Source: JBGCEZ01 sp045106735
GTDB lineage: Bacteria; Planctomycetota; Phycisphaerae; Phycisphaerales; SM1A02
Length of the DNA: 16,042 nt
Assembly (NCBI GenBank): GCA_045106735.1
Contig: JBGCEZ010000074.1
Location: forward strand, 1 to 16,042
Reading direction: 5' to 3'
In this document: positions 1 through 7,484 of the stretch, in pieces
Numbering within the stretch: position 1 is the first letter of the stretch
Layout of the letters: every line of letters begins with the position of its first letter
Program-made: the position numbers and the translations under genes
Notes under the pieces: generated by a model
What the model saw: the letters and a program-made list of their open reading frames with translations, nothing else
What the model was told of the DNA's origin: nothing
Databases searched by the model: none

Positions 1-100
1 GCCCGGTCGCTACGAGCGTGCGCGAGAGCCAAGAGTGCCTCGCGCCGCACGGCAACTGGTGTGTTTAGTGCGACGGGGCGCATTGCTCGCCCCCAATGAC

Positions 101-107
101 AGGAGAG
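101..107 (+). promoter_or_regulatory. Ribosome binding site of fabF
   Basis: AGGAGAG lies 4 bases before the ATG at 112 and is one of the few clear Shine-Dalgarno sequences in the window. It fixes the fabF start, which also matches the family N-terminus. Confidence 0.7.
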
Positions 108-111
108 ACCG

Positions 112-1380
112 ATGAATCGCGTCGTGATCACCGGCCTTGGCGCCGTTTCTCCCGCTGGCTCCACCGTCGCTACGATGTGGGATGCCATGCTCGCCGGTCG
201 CTCGGGCATTGGTCCGCTGACTCGGTTTGATTGCGACGGCTATGCCACGCAAATCGCGGGTCAGGTAGATGACTTTGACGTCGACGCACGCGTAGGACGC
301 CGCGAGGCTCGTCGCGTAGGCCGCTTCACGGCGTTCGCACTCGCCGCTGCAGATGACGCCATGCAAGACGCTGGATTTCCGGTGGGCGAGAAGCTTCCGA
401 ACGGCGACCGTGTGGCCACCTACGTCGGAACGGGCATCGGTGGGTTGCCCGAGATTGCCGACGGCGTGGTCGACTACGCGGCACGTGGCCCCAAGGGCGT
501 AAGCCCGTTCTTCATTCCGCGAAGTCTCAACAACTTGGCGGGCGGAAACATCGCCATTCGCTACGGCGCACGTGGCCCTAGCTTGTGCATCTCCACTGCG
601 TGTGCCGTCGGCAACCACAACATCGGCGAAGCCTGGCGCCTACTGGCCATGGGCGACGCCGATATGGCGATTGCCGGTGGAACCGAGGCGAGCCTCACGC
701 CGGTTGGAATCTGCGGGTTCCAGTCCATGCGTGCACTCTCCCGTCGCAACGACGACCCTAAAACGGCATCCCGCCCCTTCGACGCAAATCGCGACGGATT
801 CGTGATGGGCGAGGGGGCCGGCATCGTCGTGCTCGAATCGCTTGACCACGCCCTGGCCCGCGGCGCGACCCCGCTGGCCGAGATCGCCGGCTACGGCTCC
901 ACCGCCGACGCCTACCGCATCACCGACATGCACCCCGAGGGCCGCGGCCCGGGCGGGGCGATCCGCCGGGCCCTCGACCAGGCGGGCATCGACCCGCACG
1001 CCACCGGTGACGATGGCCGTCCGCTCGTGGACTACATCAGCGCCCACGGCACCGGCACGTCGGAGAACGACAAGGTCGAGACGCGGGCGGTCAAGGCCGT
1101 CTTTGGCGACAACGCCCCGCAGATTCCCATGTCCTCGATCAAGAGCATGATGGGCCACCTGATCGCCGCGGCCGGGGCCGTCGAGTTGATCGTGTGCGCG
1201 ATGGCCATCCGCAACGGCATCGTCCCGCCGACGATCAACCTGCACGAGCCGGATCCGGAACTCGACCTCGATTACGTGCCGAACGCGGCGCGGAAGACCG
1301 ATGTGCGCACGTGCCTCAGCAACTCGTTTGGCTTTGGCGGCCAGAATGACGCGCTGATTCTTCGACGCTTCGAGGAGTGA
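112..1380 (+). CDS. fabF: Beta-ketoacyl-ACP synthase II (KAS II)
   Basis: This cytoplasmic enzyme condenses malonyl-ACP with a growing acyl-ACP in type II fatty acid synthesis. The 422-residue protein matches the usual length (about 410-425). It opens with the family start VVITGLGAVSPAG. The catalytic set is complete: Cys164 in STACA, His312 in AHGTGT, Lys344 and His349 in KSMMGH. The C-terminal glycine loop NSFGFGGQN is also present. The ATG at 112 is supported by AGGAGAG at 101-107. No acpP or fabG is visible nearby; the 111 bases upstream hold no gene. Codon use shifts inside the gene: the first ~100 codons have about 65% G/C at third positions, while the 60 codons after position 841 have over 90%. 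A KAS-type synthase from a polyketide-like pathway is possible but less likely given the intact Cys-His-His set and generic length. Confidence 0.96.
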   Translation: MNRVVITGLGAVSPAGSTVATMWDAMLAGRSGIGPLTRFDCDGYATQIAGQVDDFDVDARVGRREARRVGRFTAFALAAADDAMQDAGFPVGEKLPNGDRVATYVGTGIGGLPEIADGVVDYAARGPKGVSPFFIPRSLNNLAGGNIAIRYGARGPSLCISTACAVGNHNIGEAWRLLAMGDADMAIAGGTEASLTPVGICGFQSMRALSRRNDDPKTASRPFDANRDGFVMGEGAGIVVLESLDHALARGATPLAEIAGYGSTADAYRITDMHPEGRGPGGAIRRALDQAGIDPHATGDDGRPLVDYISAHGTGTSENDKVETRAVKAVFGDNAPQIPMSSIKSMMGHLIAAAGAVELIVCAMAIRNGIVPPTINLHEPDPELDLDYVPNAARKTDVRTCLSNSFGFGGQNDALILRRFEE

Positions 1381-1776
1381 AGCTTGGGGCCGGCCCGCCG
1401 CCGCTCGGCAGCGCCAGGTGATGCACAGAGTGCCCGGCGCGGCGATGCATCGCGCGAGCCCAACGCAACAATGTTGACGAATTCGGGCGAGGGCCGGGCG
1501 AGGGTCGGGAGCACCCACGCTGCTTGTTCCTGCGCCAGGAGCATCGCGGCGTCGAGTGTGCGTTCCACAAGTGCGCGGCCGGCGACGTCGGCGTTGGCCA
1601 GTTGTGTTGGCCAGTGGTGCTGGCCAGGCCTGAACTCCCATCGCCAGTGCAGCCGTGCGCGTGCGATCGCGGCGCTGGTGATTCGCCGCGACGCCGCGAA
1701 AAGCAGCGAATAGCAGCGAATAGCAGCGAAACCAGCGTGACTCAATAACTCGGAAAGAAGCGTCGCACCGACTGCC
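1381..1776. other. Convergent spacer with short direct repeats, no gene seen
   Basis: This stretch separates the ends of fabF (+) and the lipoprotein gene (-). It contains a 13-base repeat (TGGCCAGTTGTGT / TGGCCAGTGGTGC, then a partial third copy) at 1595-1628 and three 10-base copies of (A/T)AGCAGCGAA at 1701-1730. GGGCCGGCCC just after fabF is self-complementary but has no T-run, so it is not a convincing terminator. Open frames cross the region on the minus strand, but none has a start, ribosome site or recognisable domain. Confidence 0.6.
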
Positions 1777-2544
1777 TCACGGAATCGGATCGCCGCCGCC
1801 GAGCGCCTGATCCATCCGCCCAACCAACTCCAGCGCCGCCATGCGGCCAATCTCGGCCAGGCCCGGCGTGGTATTCGCCGCGGCGAGCTCGCGCACGCGA
1901 AGCAGCAGGTCCTCGGCCGCCGCGCTGTCTTCGTCGGCCAACAGCGTTTCGGCCTCGGCCACCGCACGATCTCCGAGGATTCGAAGCCCTTCGGCCAACC
2001 GGTCGTAGCGCGCGACCGCCGCGGTGCGTTCGTCGCGCCCGAGCGCTTCCAGCTCGGCCTCGGTCAACTGAAAGATGCGGAGCCGACCGGCGGCGCGGAC
2101 CTGCTGCATCACGTCGGCGGCGCTCAGGCTCTCTCCGGACGCGATGCGGTCGATCGAACGAATCACGGCGAGCTGGCCAGCGTCGTCGAGCGGCGGCGGT
2201 TCGGGTGCGGCTCCCTCGCCCGAGGCGGCGGCCCCGGCTCGGGCGGCGGCATCGTCGTCAATCCGACCCCGGCTCTCGAACGTGCCACGGTGATCGCTGA
2301 TGCCGGTGCCGGTGCGGTCTCCCTCGCCAATTCCCGGGCCATCACCCTCACGGCCAGACCCGGCGGGACGCCCGGAACGTGACGTTTCAGCCGATCCGGC
2401 TGATCCCGATCCGGCCGCGCCAGCTCCTTCACTCCCGGACCCGCATCCAGACAGGACGACGGCCATCGCCACGAGCAGCGGTACGCTGAGCACCGGGATG
2501 CCCAGCAATGGAATGTTGACCGAGGGGATGCCAAGCCAGGGCAC
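1777..2544 (-). CDS. Hypothetical lipoprotein with a helical C-terminal domain
   Basis: I do not recognise the function. A hydrophobic stretch rich in Leu/Ile/Val/Pro ends in the lipobox LSGC (Cys34 counted from the GTG at 2544), so the mature protein should be lipid-anchored at the membrane or cell surface. After the Cys comes a flexible Gly/Ser/Ala/Asp/Arg-rich linker of roughly 80 residues. A predicted all-helical region of about 130 residues follows, rich in Ala, Leu, Glu and Arg, with short segments such as LTEAELEALGRDER and EAETLLADEDS that suggest a helical-repeat or coiled-coil scaffold. The start is uncertain. The GTG at 2544 gives 255 residues but no basic N-region. A TTG further upstream would include an RR pair, and a GTG at 2493 would leave a 17-residue signal. 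The open frame continues upstream to 2913, but a lipobox about 150 residues into a protein is unlikely. Confidence 0.65.
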   Translation of the reverse strand: MPWLGIPSVNIPLLGIPVLSVPLLVAMAVVLSGCGSGSEGAGAAGSGSAGSAETSRSGRPAGSGREGDGPGIGEGDRTGTGISDHRGTFESRGRIDDDAAARAGAAASGEGAAPEPPPLDDAGQLAVIRSIDRIASGESLSAADVMQQVRAAGRLRIFQLTEAELEALGRDERTAAVARYDRLAEGLRILGDRAVAEAETLLADEDSAAAEDLLLRVRELAAANTTPGLAEIGRMAALELVGRMDQALGGGDPIP

Positions 2545-2894
2545 GACGTTCCGCCGCGTGGCGAGCGGCTCCGGCCCGGCGGGCTGCTGGGCAGCCGGCA
2601 ACGGCAGCCGCAGCGGTAACGGCAGCCGCAGCGGCAGCGATCCAGTTCGGGCGGAAGACGAAGCGGACTGTGCACCCACACGCAACTCCGGCTCGGGCGT
2701 CGAACGGCATTCCCTCAAACGCCGGCCGATGCATCCCGATGCCCATGGTACGCACGCCGATCCGCCGCGTTGCTGTCCGGCCCGGCCCAAACGCACGGTC
2801 CGAACGCGCCCGATCGCCTCAGGGAAAGCCCCCGCGCAAAGCTCTCCCTCGACCACGGTTGTCCGAACGGCACCAACGCGCCCACAATGGTCCC
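2545..2894. other. Divergent spacer between lipoprotein and phosphatase genes
   Basis: About 350 bases separate the two divergent genes and should hold both promoters, but no clear -35/-10 pair was found. An 18-base unit beginning GGCAACGGCAGC is repeated 2.3 times at 2597-2638. Open frames exist on both strands but translate to Arg/Pro-rich sequence without domains. Some of this may belong to the lipoprotein gene if its true start is a TTG or ATG further upstream. Confidence 0.5.
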
Positions 2895-4217
2895 GTGTCC
2901 AACCCCACCCCACCGTCCGTCGGGCCGCTCGACGTTTCCCGCATGTCCATCCCCGGCTCGACCTGGCAGGATCAGCTCGCCCACATCTCGAAGCTGATGC
3001 GCGACCTGTCCGAACTCTCCGATCCGCAGGAGGTCGTGAAGCGATACGGGCAGGCGATGCACTCCGTGATCCGGCGCGATCGGCTCGTTGCCGTGAGTCG
3101 TCGGCACGAAGACGCGCCCTGGTACCGCATCACGCGATCGGATCTTTGGGAAGGCGACGTCAACCCTTGGACCAGCGGCAGCTCGCTGCCCCGCTTCGAC
3201 CGCGGCATCCTCGGCCAACTGCTCTACGCCGGCGACGCGGTGATTCAGAGTCCGATCCAGATCGAGCCCGATGATCCGGCGGCCGAGTACTTCGCCGGCA
3301 TGCAGTCGCTGATGACGATTCCGGTGTGGGACGATGGCAAGGCGATCAACATGGTCGTCTTCTGCCGCGACGAGCCACATGCCTACGAGTCCACGCACCT
3401 GCCCGAGGCGGTCTGGACAGCCAATCTCTTTGGCCGGTCGACGAAGAATCTTGTGCTGAGCCAGCAGCTCGATGCGGCGTACGCCCAGCTCGACGAAGAA
3501 CTCAAGATCGTCGCCGACATCCAGCGATCGCTGCTGCCATCGGTGCTGCCCGACATCGACGGCCTCGACCTTGCCGCGTACTACCGCACGTCGCAGTACG
3601 CCGGCGGCGACTACTACGACTTCTTCCCGCTGGCCGGCGGCAAGTGGGGCTTGCTCGTGGCCGACGTGTGCGGACACGGCACGCCGGCCGCGGTGTTGAT
3701 GGCGATCACGCACAGCCTCGCCCACACCTGGCCGACGCAGGAAACGTGCCCCGGCGGCTTGCTCAGTTACGTGAACCGGCACCTGGCCGAGCGGTACATC
3801 GACCGCGGCACGTTCGTGACCGCGTTCTTTGGCGTTTTCGATCCGGCCACGCGCCAGCTGACGTATTCGTCGGCCGGGCACAATCCGCCACGCATCAAGC
3901 GGTGCAGCGATGGCAGCCTCTTTGAGCTCGATGCGGCCCGCGACATCCCGCTGGGCATCCTGCCGGATACGTCGTACGGGATGAGCACCATCACGCTCGA
4001 GCGCGGCGACCAGATGATCCTTTACACGGACGGGATCACCGAGGCCCGCGGCACCGACGGCACGCTCTTCGGCATCGACCGGCTGGACCATGTCCTCGAG
4101 AACTGCTCGATCAACGCCCAGGGTCTGATCGACGCAATGCTCGGGGCGGTGGAAGTCTTCACCGGCGACGCCCCGCCCGACGACGACCGGACGATGGTGG
4201 TCGCGCGGGTGACCTGA
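2895..4217 (+). CDS. GAF-domain PP2C-type serine phosphatase (RsbU/SpoIIE family)
   Basis: This is probably a signalling phosphatase that dephosphorylates an anti-sigma-factor antagonist or a similar phosphoserine protein, as RsbU does in partner switching. Counted from the GTG at 2895 it has 440 residues. A GAF-like sensor lies at about 30-185, followed by a short helical linker (about 185-215) and the PP2C/SpoIIE catalytic domain. Metal-binding and core motifs are all present: QRSLLP (210-215), GGDYYD (Asp239), ADVCGHG (Asp257), SAGHNPP (326-332), YTDGITEA (Asp379) and DDDRT (429-433). There are no membrane segments, so it should be cytoplasmic. The start is either this GTG or the ATG at 2943; neither has a good ribosome site, and the open frame upstream to 2670 reads as low-complexity sequence. 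No anti-sigma factor or STAS partner gene lies in the window. Confidence 0.9.
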   Translation: MSNPTPPSVGPLDVSRMSIPGSTWQDQLAHISKLMRDLSELSDPQEVVKRYGQAMHSVIRRDRLVAVSRRHEDAPWYRITRSDLWEGDVNPWTSGSSLPRFDRGILGQLLYAGDAVIQSPIQIEPDDPAAEYFAGMQSLMTIPVWDDGKAINMVVFCRDEPHAYESTHLPEAVWTANLFGRSTKNLVLSQQLDAAYAQLDEELKIVADIQRSLLPSVLPDIDGLDLAAYYRTSQYAGGDYYDFFPLAGGKWGLLVADVCGHGTPAAVLMAITHSLAHTWPTQETCPGGLLSYVNRHLAERYIDRGTFVTAFFGVFDPATRQLTYSSAGHNPPRIKRCSDGSLFELDAARDIPLGILPDTSYGMSTITLERGDQMILYTDGITEARGTDGTLFGIDRLDHVLENCSINAQGLIDAMLGAVEVFTGDAPPDDDRTMVVARVT

Positions 4218-4240
4218 GCGGCGACGGGCGACGGGGGCAG

Positions 4241-4512
4241 ACGCGGGACCGGAACGCGAGGCCGGGACGCGGGACGGAACGCGGGGACGGAACGCGGGCC
4301 GGGACGCGGGGCCGGAACGTGGGGCCGGAACGCGCGGCCGGAACGCGAGGCCGGAACACGAGGCCGGAACGCGGGCCGAAGCGCCGGGCCGGAACGCGAG
4401 GCCGGAACGCGGGCCGAAGCGCGAGGCCGGAACGCGGGCCGAAGCGCCGGGCCGGAACACGGGACCGGAACGCGGGGCTGGAACGCGGGGCCGGAACACC
4501 GCGCCGGACACG
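4241..4512. repeat. Degenerate GGCCGGAACGCG minisatellite array
   Basis: About 270 bases consist of imperfect copies of a 12-15 base unit of the form (G)GGCCGGAACGCG, with variants GGGACCGGAAC, GGCCGGAACACG and GGGCCGAAGCGC. A higher-order combination (GGCCGGAACGCG then GGCCGAAGCGC) recurs at about 4361-4384, 4401-4423 and 4425-4447. Unit length varies, so no single frame is preserved throughout, although all frames stay open because of the base composition. It starts within 25 bases of the end of the phosphatase gene. Function unknown. Confidence 0.85.
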
Positions 4513-4609
4513 CACAAGAAGCCAGCGTTCGGGCAGTTGCCCGGGGCGACTGGCGGGAATGCGACTCGCAAGCTCGGCCTGTCGGCGCAGAAAAACGCCG
4601 AATGTGCCT

Positions 4610-4639
4610 AATCTATGCGCCGTCATTTTCCCCAGACAA
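4610..4639 (-). promoter_or_regulatory. Possible minus-strand promoter facing the repeat array
   Basis: On the minus strand TTGTCT (4639-4634) is followed after 18 bases by TAGATT (4615-4610). Each hexamer matches the sigma-70 consensus at 4 of 6 bases, and the site sits in an AT-richer island. It would transcribe through the repeat array towards the 3' end of the phosphatase gene. The match is weak and could be chance. Confidence 0.2.
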
Positions 4640-5052
4640 CCTATCTTGACACATCTGGACGACCCCGCGACCCGCACTCTCCTCCCGCGGTCGCACTCGT
4701 TCGGTCGCTTCGGCGGCCGTCGAGGGTGTCTTCCGGGTCCCATCCGCCGCGACGTTCCGGTTCGCGGCGACTTCCTCTGGGCGGCCCGTCTCCTCCGGGG
4801 GACGGGTCGACCGGTGGGACCGGGCCCTGAGCCGTCCATCTCGTGATCACGTCGTTTCCGCCCGGACACCACCCCGCGTCGCTGGCGGCCCTGAACCCAG
4901 GGCGTCCAGTCCGACCCCGATTCGCCGACGCTCCGCGCCGCTTCGTCTCCCGCGCACAAAAACACGCGATGGAATCATCCACCGCGCGTTCAGGGTTGTC
5001 TGGTGCTGGACCGGGATCGAGCGGGGTCGCCGCGGGCGGGCCCGGAGCGGCC

Positions 5053-5487
5053 TCAGGCCGAGAAGCTGGATCCGCAGCCGCAGGAACTGGTCGCGTTCGG
5101 ATTATTGAACACGAAGCCGCGGCCCATGATCTCTTCCTTGAAGTCCACCACCGTGCCGTTGAGGTAGATGTAGCTCTTGGGATCGCAGATGACCTTCACG
5201 GTGAACGATTCGGTCTCGACCTCGGCGTCGTCGGCCTCGCCAACGGCGTCTCCACCGCCAGCGGCCACGCCGGCCAATGCCGGGCGGGGAACGGGGACTT
5301 CAGCCGTAAACGCCCAGACCTGGTCGCTGTCCTTCTCGGATTGCGTGAGGTCCAGCAGGTACGAAAAGCCCGAGCAGCCGCCGCCCTTGACGCCAACGCG
5401 GAGGCGAATCGTCTCCGGATCGAGGTCCTGTTGCCGAATGATGGCGGCGATCTCGCGGATCGCGGTGTCGGTGACTTCAACGGCCAT
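5053..5487 (-). CDS. A-type iron-sulfur cluster carrier (IscA/ErpA/SufA family)
   Basis: This protein carries Fe-S clusters from a scaffold to client apoproteins in the cytoplasm. The three conserved cysteines are present: Cys38 in GGGCSGF, and Cys136 and Cys138 in the SCGCGSSF tail. The family block DPKSYIYLNGT and the ending GRGFVFNNPNAT are also typical. The ATG at 5487 starts with the usual MAVEVTDTAI and has AGGAG upstream. At 144 residues it is longer than the usual ~107-120. The extra is a loop at about 52-91, rich in Pro, Ala, Gly and acidic residues, between the GGGCSGF half and the SFTVKVICDPKS strand. Cys101 replaces the Val usually seen before DPKS. No iscS, iscU or suf genes are nearby, so it is an orphan copy, and IscA, ErpA and SufA cannot be told apart here. 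Confidence 0.93.
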   Translation of the reverse strand: MAVEVTDTAIREIAAIIRQQDLDPETIRLRVGVKGGGCSGFSYLLDLTQSEKDSDQVWAFTAEVPVPRPALAGVAAGGGDAVGEADDAEVETESFTVKVICDPKSYIYLNGTVVDFKEEIMGRGFVFNNPNATSSCGCGSSFSA

Positions 5488-5824
5488 GAGCAGGCTCCTG
5501 GGGGCTGGCGGGCGAGACGCCGGCCGACTGGCCCGCGTCCCTGCCAAGATTCTAGACAACCTCGGCGGCAAAGTCCCTTCCCCGCCCGGGGTTGCCTGTG
5601 GTGAGTTCACCCTGAGACGCCTGGCCGCCGTTCCCGGACCACCACGGAGTGGGCGCCGGGGCGTTCTGGGCGGCAGCATCGCGGCCCGATCGGTCGGACG
5701 AGCGGGCGTCCGAGCGACGGTCCGAACGGGCGGAACGGGCGGAACGGGCGGAGCGGGCGGACGAGCCGCGGTACGAGCCGCGGCTCGAATGGGTTGGCGA
5801 GCCGCGGCCCGATCCGCGGCTCGA
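5488..5824. other. Divergent spacer with promoter region and repeats
   Basis: It lies between the divergent iron-sulfur carrier and hydrolase lipoprotein genes. A ribosome site (AGGAG) precedes the carrier start. The left half contains the best -10 candidate of the window (separate entry). The right half holds four 9-base copies of GA(A/G)CGGGCG at 5724-5759 and the beginning of a 36-base repeat (separate entry). No gene is visible. Confidence 0.6.
5549..5554 (-). promoter_or_regulatory. Candidate -10 element of the Fe-S carrier gene
   Basis: TAGAAT on the minus strand matches the TATAAT consensus at 5 of 6 bases and stands out in GC-rich surroundings, about 62 bases before the carrier ATG. 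No good -35 is seen 16-18 bases upstream of it, so it would need an activator or an alternative sigma factor. Confidence 0.35.
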
Positions 5825-5851
5825 ATGGGCTGGCGAGCCGCGGCCCGAGCC
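5763..5851. repeat. 36-base direct repeat containing the lipoprotein start codon
   Basis: Two adjacent 36-base units (5763-5798 and 5799-5834) and a 17-base partial third unit (5835-5851) share the pattern GAGCCGCGG...CGCGGCTCGAATGGG(T/C)TGGC. Each full unit carries an in-frame ATG (5789 and 5825) for the lipoprotein downstream. The unit is a multiple of three, so copy-number change would keep the frame. Confidence 0.85.
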
Positions 5852-7453
5852 AGCGACAGGAAAGGCGAGCGAGCGGACGGCCAACGAGGCATCCGATCAA
5901 GTCTCCGGCCGCGCGTCCGCCGCACCATTCAGCTGGGCAGCCTGGTCGCCGTCGCCGGCCTCGCGGGCTGCCGCACGATCGATCTGGCCGACCCCGGCCG
6001 CCCCGAACCCTTCGCCCGCTCGGAACCGGGACACCCCGTGCCCGGCGACGGCTGGAGTTGGTCGGGCATCCGCGGACCGGAGATTCCGTTCCTGCCGCCG
6101 ACGAGTGCCGCCGAACGGGCCGGCATGCCGCTGCGGCGCGCGACCGACTCGCTGCCCGCGTTGCGCACATCGGCCGCGTTCGTCGGCCCACCCGCGCCCG
6201 GTCCATTGCAGTGGCTGTTCCGGGGATTCCTCGCCGGGCCGACACCGGGCGTACTCAGCGCCCACCCGATGGTTCGCCGGCTGTTGGCCGGCTCACCTGC
6301 GGCGATCGAGCCGGGCCAGCGGTATCCGGTCGGCTACCTGGAGTGGGCGGGCGACGCCCTCGTTCTTCGTCGCCCCGGAGCACTCTCGCTCATCAGCACC
6401 ACCGACACCCTCGTCGAGTTCAGGTCCGCCATCCTGGATCAGTCGTTTGATCCGGCCGAAACGCGCCGGCTGGACGACTTGGACTTTGTGATCGCTCGGC
6501 CGGAGCCCCAATCAGATCGCCGCCGCATCGCGTTGGTGCTTCCGGGCGTGCAGTCCAGTCCGTTTCAAGCCCGGCTCCTCGATGAATTGATGGGCCGCGG
6601 CTGGACGGTCGTGACCATCAGTGAGTCGCAGGAGATGGCGTACTGGATCGACTCCCTCGACGAAGATGCCGAAGGCCCGGCGCGTCTGCGTTCGCCGGCC
6701 GAGGCCGCCGCCCAAGCGGACGTGTTGCTCAACCGCGTGACGGAAGGCGCGCGCCGTGCGATCGACATGGCCCACGCGGCGATCCGCCGCAACGCCAAAG
6801 CCACCCGACGGTCCGGAGAGTCGCCCGCGGAATCGTCGGCTGCTCCGCCGGTCGTCGTCTTTGGCATCAGCCTCGGCGGCATCATGGCGCCCACGGTGGC
6901 TGCCCGGCTCGCCCCGACGCCAGACGCCGTGGTCATCGTCGCCGGCGGCGGCGACATCGCCGCGATCAACGATCAGTCGCCCATCCTGCAGTCGGCCATC
7001 GCCCGGCACGCCCGACGCATCGGGCGATTCCGCGCGGGCCATGGCGATGGGAATCGGGTCGGGGACGTCGGCGGGAACGGGAACGGGCACGGGAACGGGG
7101 ACGGGGACGGGGACGGGAACAGAGCCGACAGCGCGACCGAGACCGCCCGCACGATCCGCGGCGAAATCCGCCACACGCTTCTCGCGGCCGATCCGCTCAT
7201 GCAGAACCATCCACTGCGACTGGCGCCCAGTCTTCGCGGCATCCCCATCTTGATGCTGCATGCCACCTTCGACGCCATCGTGCCGGCGTGGAGCGGCCGA
7301 CGACTGTGGCATGCCCTCGGCCGGCCCGAGCGGTGGAGCTGGCCGGTCGGACATCTCGGACTCCTGGGGCTTCTCCCGGGTGAAGCCCGCCGGGCGGTCG
7401 ATTGGGCCGAATCGCGGCTGGTCCCGGACCCGATCGACGCGGCCGACGGTTGA
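5825..7453 (+). CDS. Lipoprotein with an alpha/beta-hydrolase (serine hydrolase) domain
   Basis: This is probably a lipid-anchored serine hydrolase (esterase, lipase or peptidase type) acting outside the cytoplasmic membrane; the substrate is unknown. From the ATG at 5825 (542 residues), an Arg-rich N-region of about 33 residues precedes a hydrophobic core ending in lipobox LAGC (Cys49). The hydrolase fold begins near IALVLPGVQSSP. The nucleophile is Ser349 in GISLGG, with candidate Asp483 (in HATFDAIVP) and His510 (in VGHLGLL) spaced as in the family. Between nucleophile and Asp lies an inserted Gly/Asn/Asp loop encoded by hexanucleotide repeats (7073-7120). The alternative ATG at 5789 is part of the same 36-base repeat and adds 12 residues. 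panC starts 31 bases downstream, so co-transcription is likely. A related but inactive-looking lipoprotein lies on the far side of panC. Confidence 0.8.
   Translation: MGWRAAARASDRKGERADGQRGIRSSLRPRVRRTIQLGSLVAVAGLAGCRTIDLADPGRPEPFARSEPGHPVPGDGWSWSGIRGPEIPFLPPTSAAERAGMPLRRATDSLPALRTSAAFVGPPAPGPLQWLFRGFLAGPTPGVLSAHPMVRRLLAGSPAAIEPGQRYPVGYLEWAGDALVLRRPGALSLISTTDTLVEFRSAILDQSFDPAETRRLDDLDFVIARPEPQSDRRRIALVLPGVQSSPFQARLLDELMGRGWTVVTISESQEMAYWIDSLDEDAEGPARLRSPAEAAAQADVLLNRVTEGARRAIDMAHAAIRRNAKATRRSGESPAESSAAPPVVVFGISLGGIMAPTVAARLAPTPDAVVIVAGGGDIAAINDQSPILQSAIARHARRIGRFRAGHGDGNRVGDVGGNGNGHGNGDGDGDGNRADSATETARTIRGEIRHTLLAADPLMQNHPLRLAPSLRGIPILMLHATFDAIVPAWSGRRLWHALGRPERWSWPVGHLGLLGLLPGEARRAVDWAESRLVPDPIDAADG
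7073..7120 (+). repeat. Hexanucleotide repeat GGG(A/C/G)AC in the hydrolase gene
   Basis: Eight six-base units (GGG followed by AAC, CAC or GAC) encode alternating Gly and Asn/His/Asp. Unit length keeps the frame. The repeat lies in a surface loop between the nucleophile and the catalytic Asp of the lipoprotein hydrolase. Confidence 0.9.
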
Positions 7454-7484
7454 CGCGCGAGATCGAATCACGATCCTGTCCCCG

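Larger units (their letters stand above)
4218..5052. other. Long convergent spacer: repeat array plus unassigned sequence
   Basis: This 835-base gap lies between the converging phosphatase and iron-sulfur carrier genes. The first third is a tandem-repeat array (separate entry). At 4575-4660 there is a less GC-rich island containing a hairpin (TCGGCG, 8-base loop, CGCCGA at 4582-4601), a perfect TTGACA at 4646-4651 (+ strand) without a matching -10, and a weak promoter-like pair on the minus strand (separate entry). From 4660 to 5052 all frames are partly open, but no translation resembles a protein and none has a good ribosome site. I looked for RNase P RNA, tmRNA, SRP RNA and tRNA signatures and did not find them. 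An unknown structured RNA cannot be excluded. Confidence 0.5.

Noticed and set aside
2715..4571. A 618-residue open frame on the minus strand
   Set aside because: It is antisense to the clearly real GAF-PP2C gene and the repeat array, and it has no domain. Long antisense frames are expected at this GC content.
4159..4626. Arg-rich repeat protein on the minus strand (ATG at 4626)
   Set aside because: It arises from the GGCCGGAACGCG array, all frames of which are open. The ATG lies upstream of the transcription start that the nearby promoter-like pair would give, and the frame overlaps the phosphatase 3' end.
4650..4830. RNase P RNA-like string (GGAGACGGGC then GAGGAAGTC) on the minus strand
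   Set aside because: The conserved GAGGAAAGTCC, the central AAGGGTGAAA-type elements and the 3' ACAGAA block are missing.
4641..4982. Short minus-strand frame downstream of the Fe-S carrier
   Set aside because: No ribosome site, no recognisable domain, and codon use unlike the confident genes.
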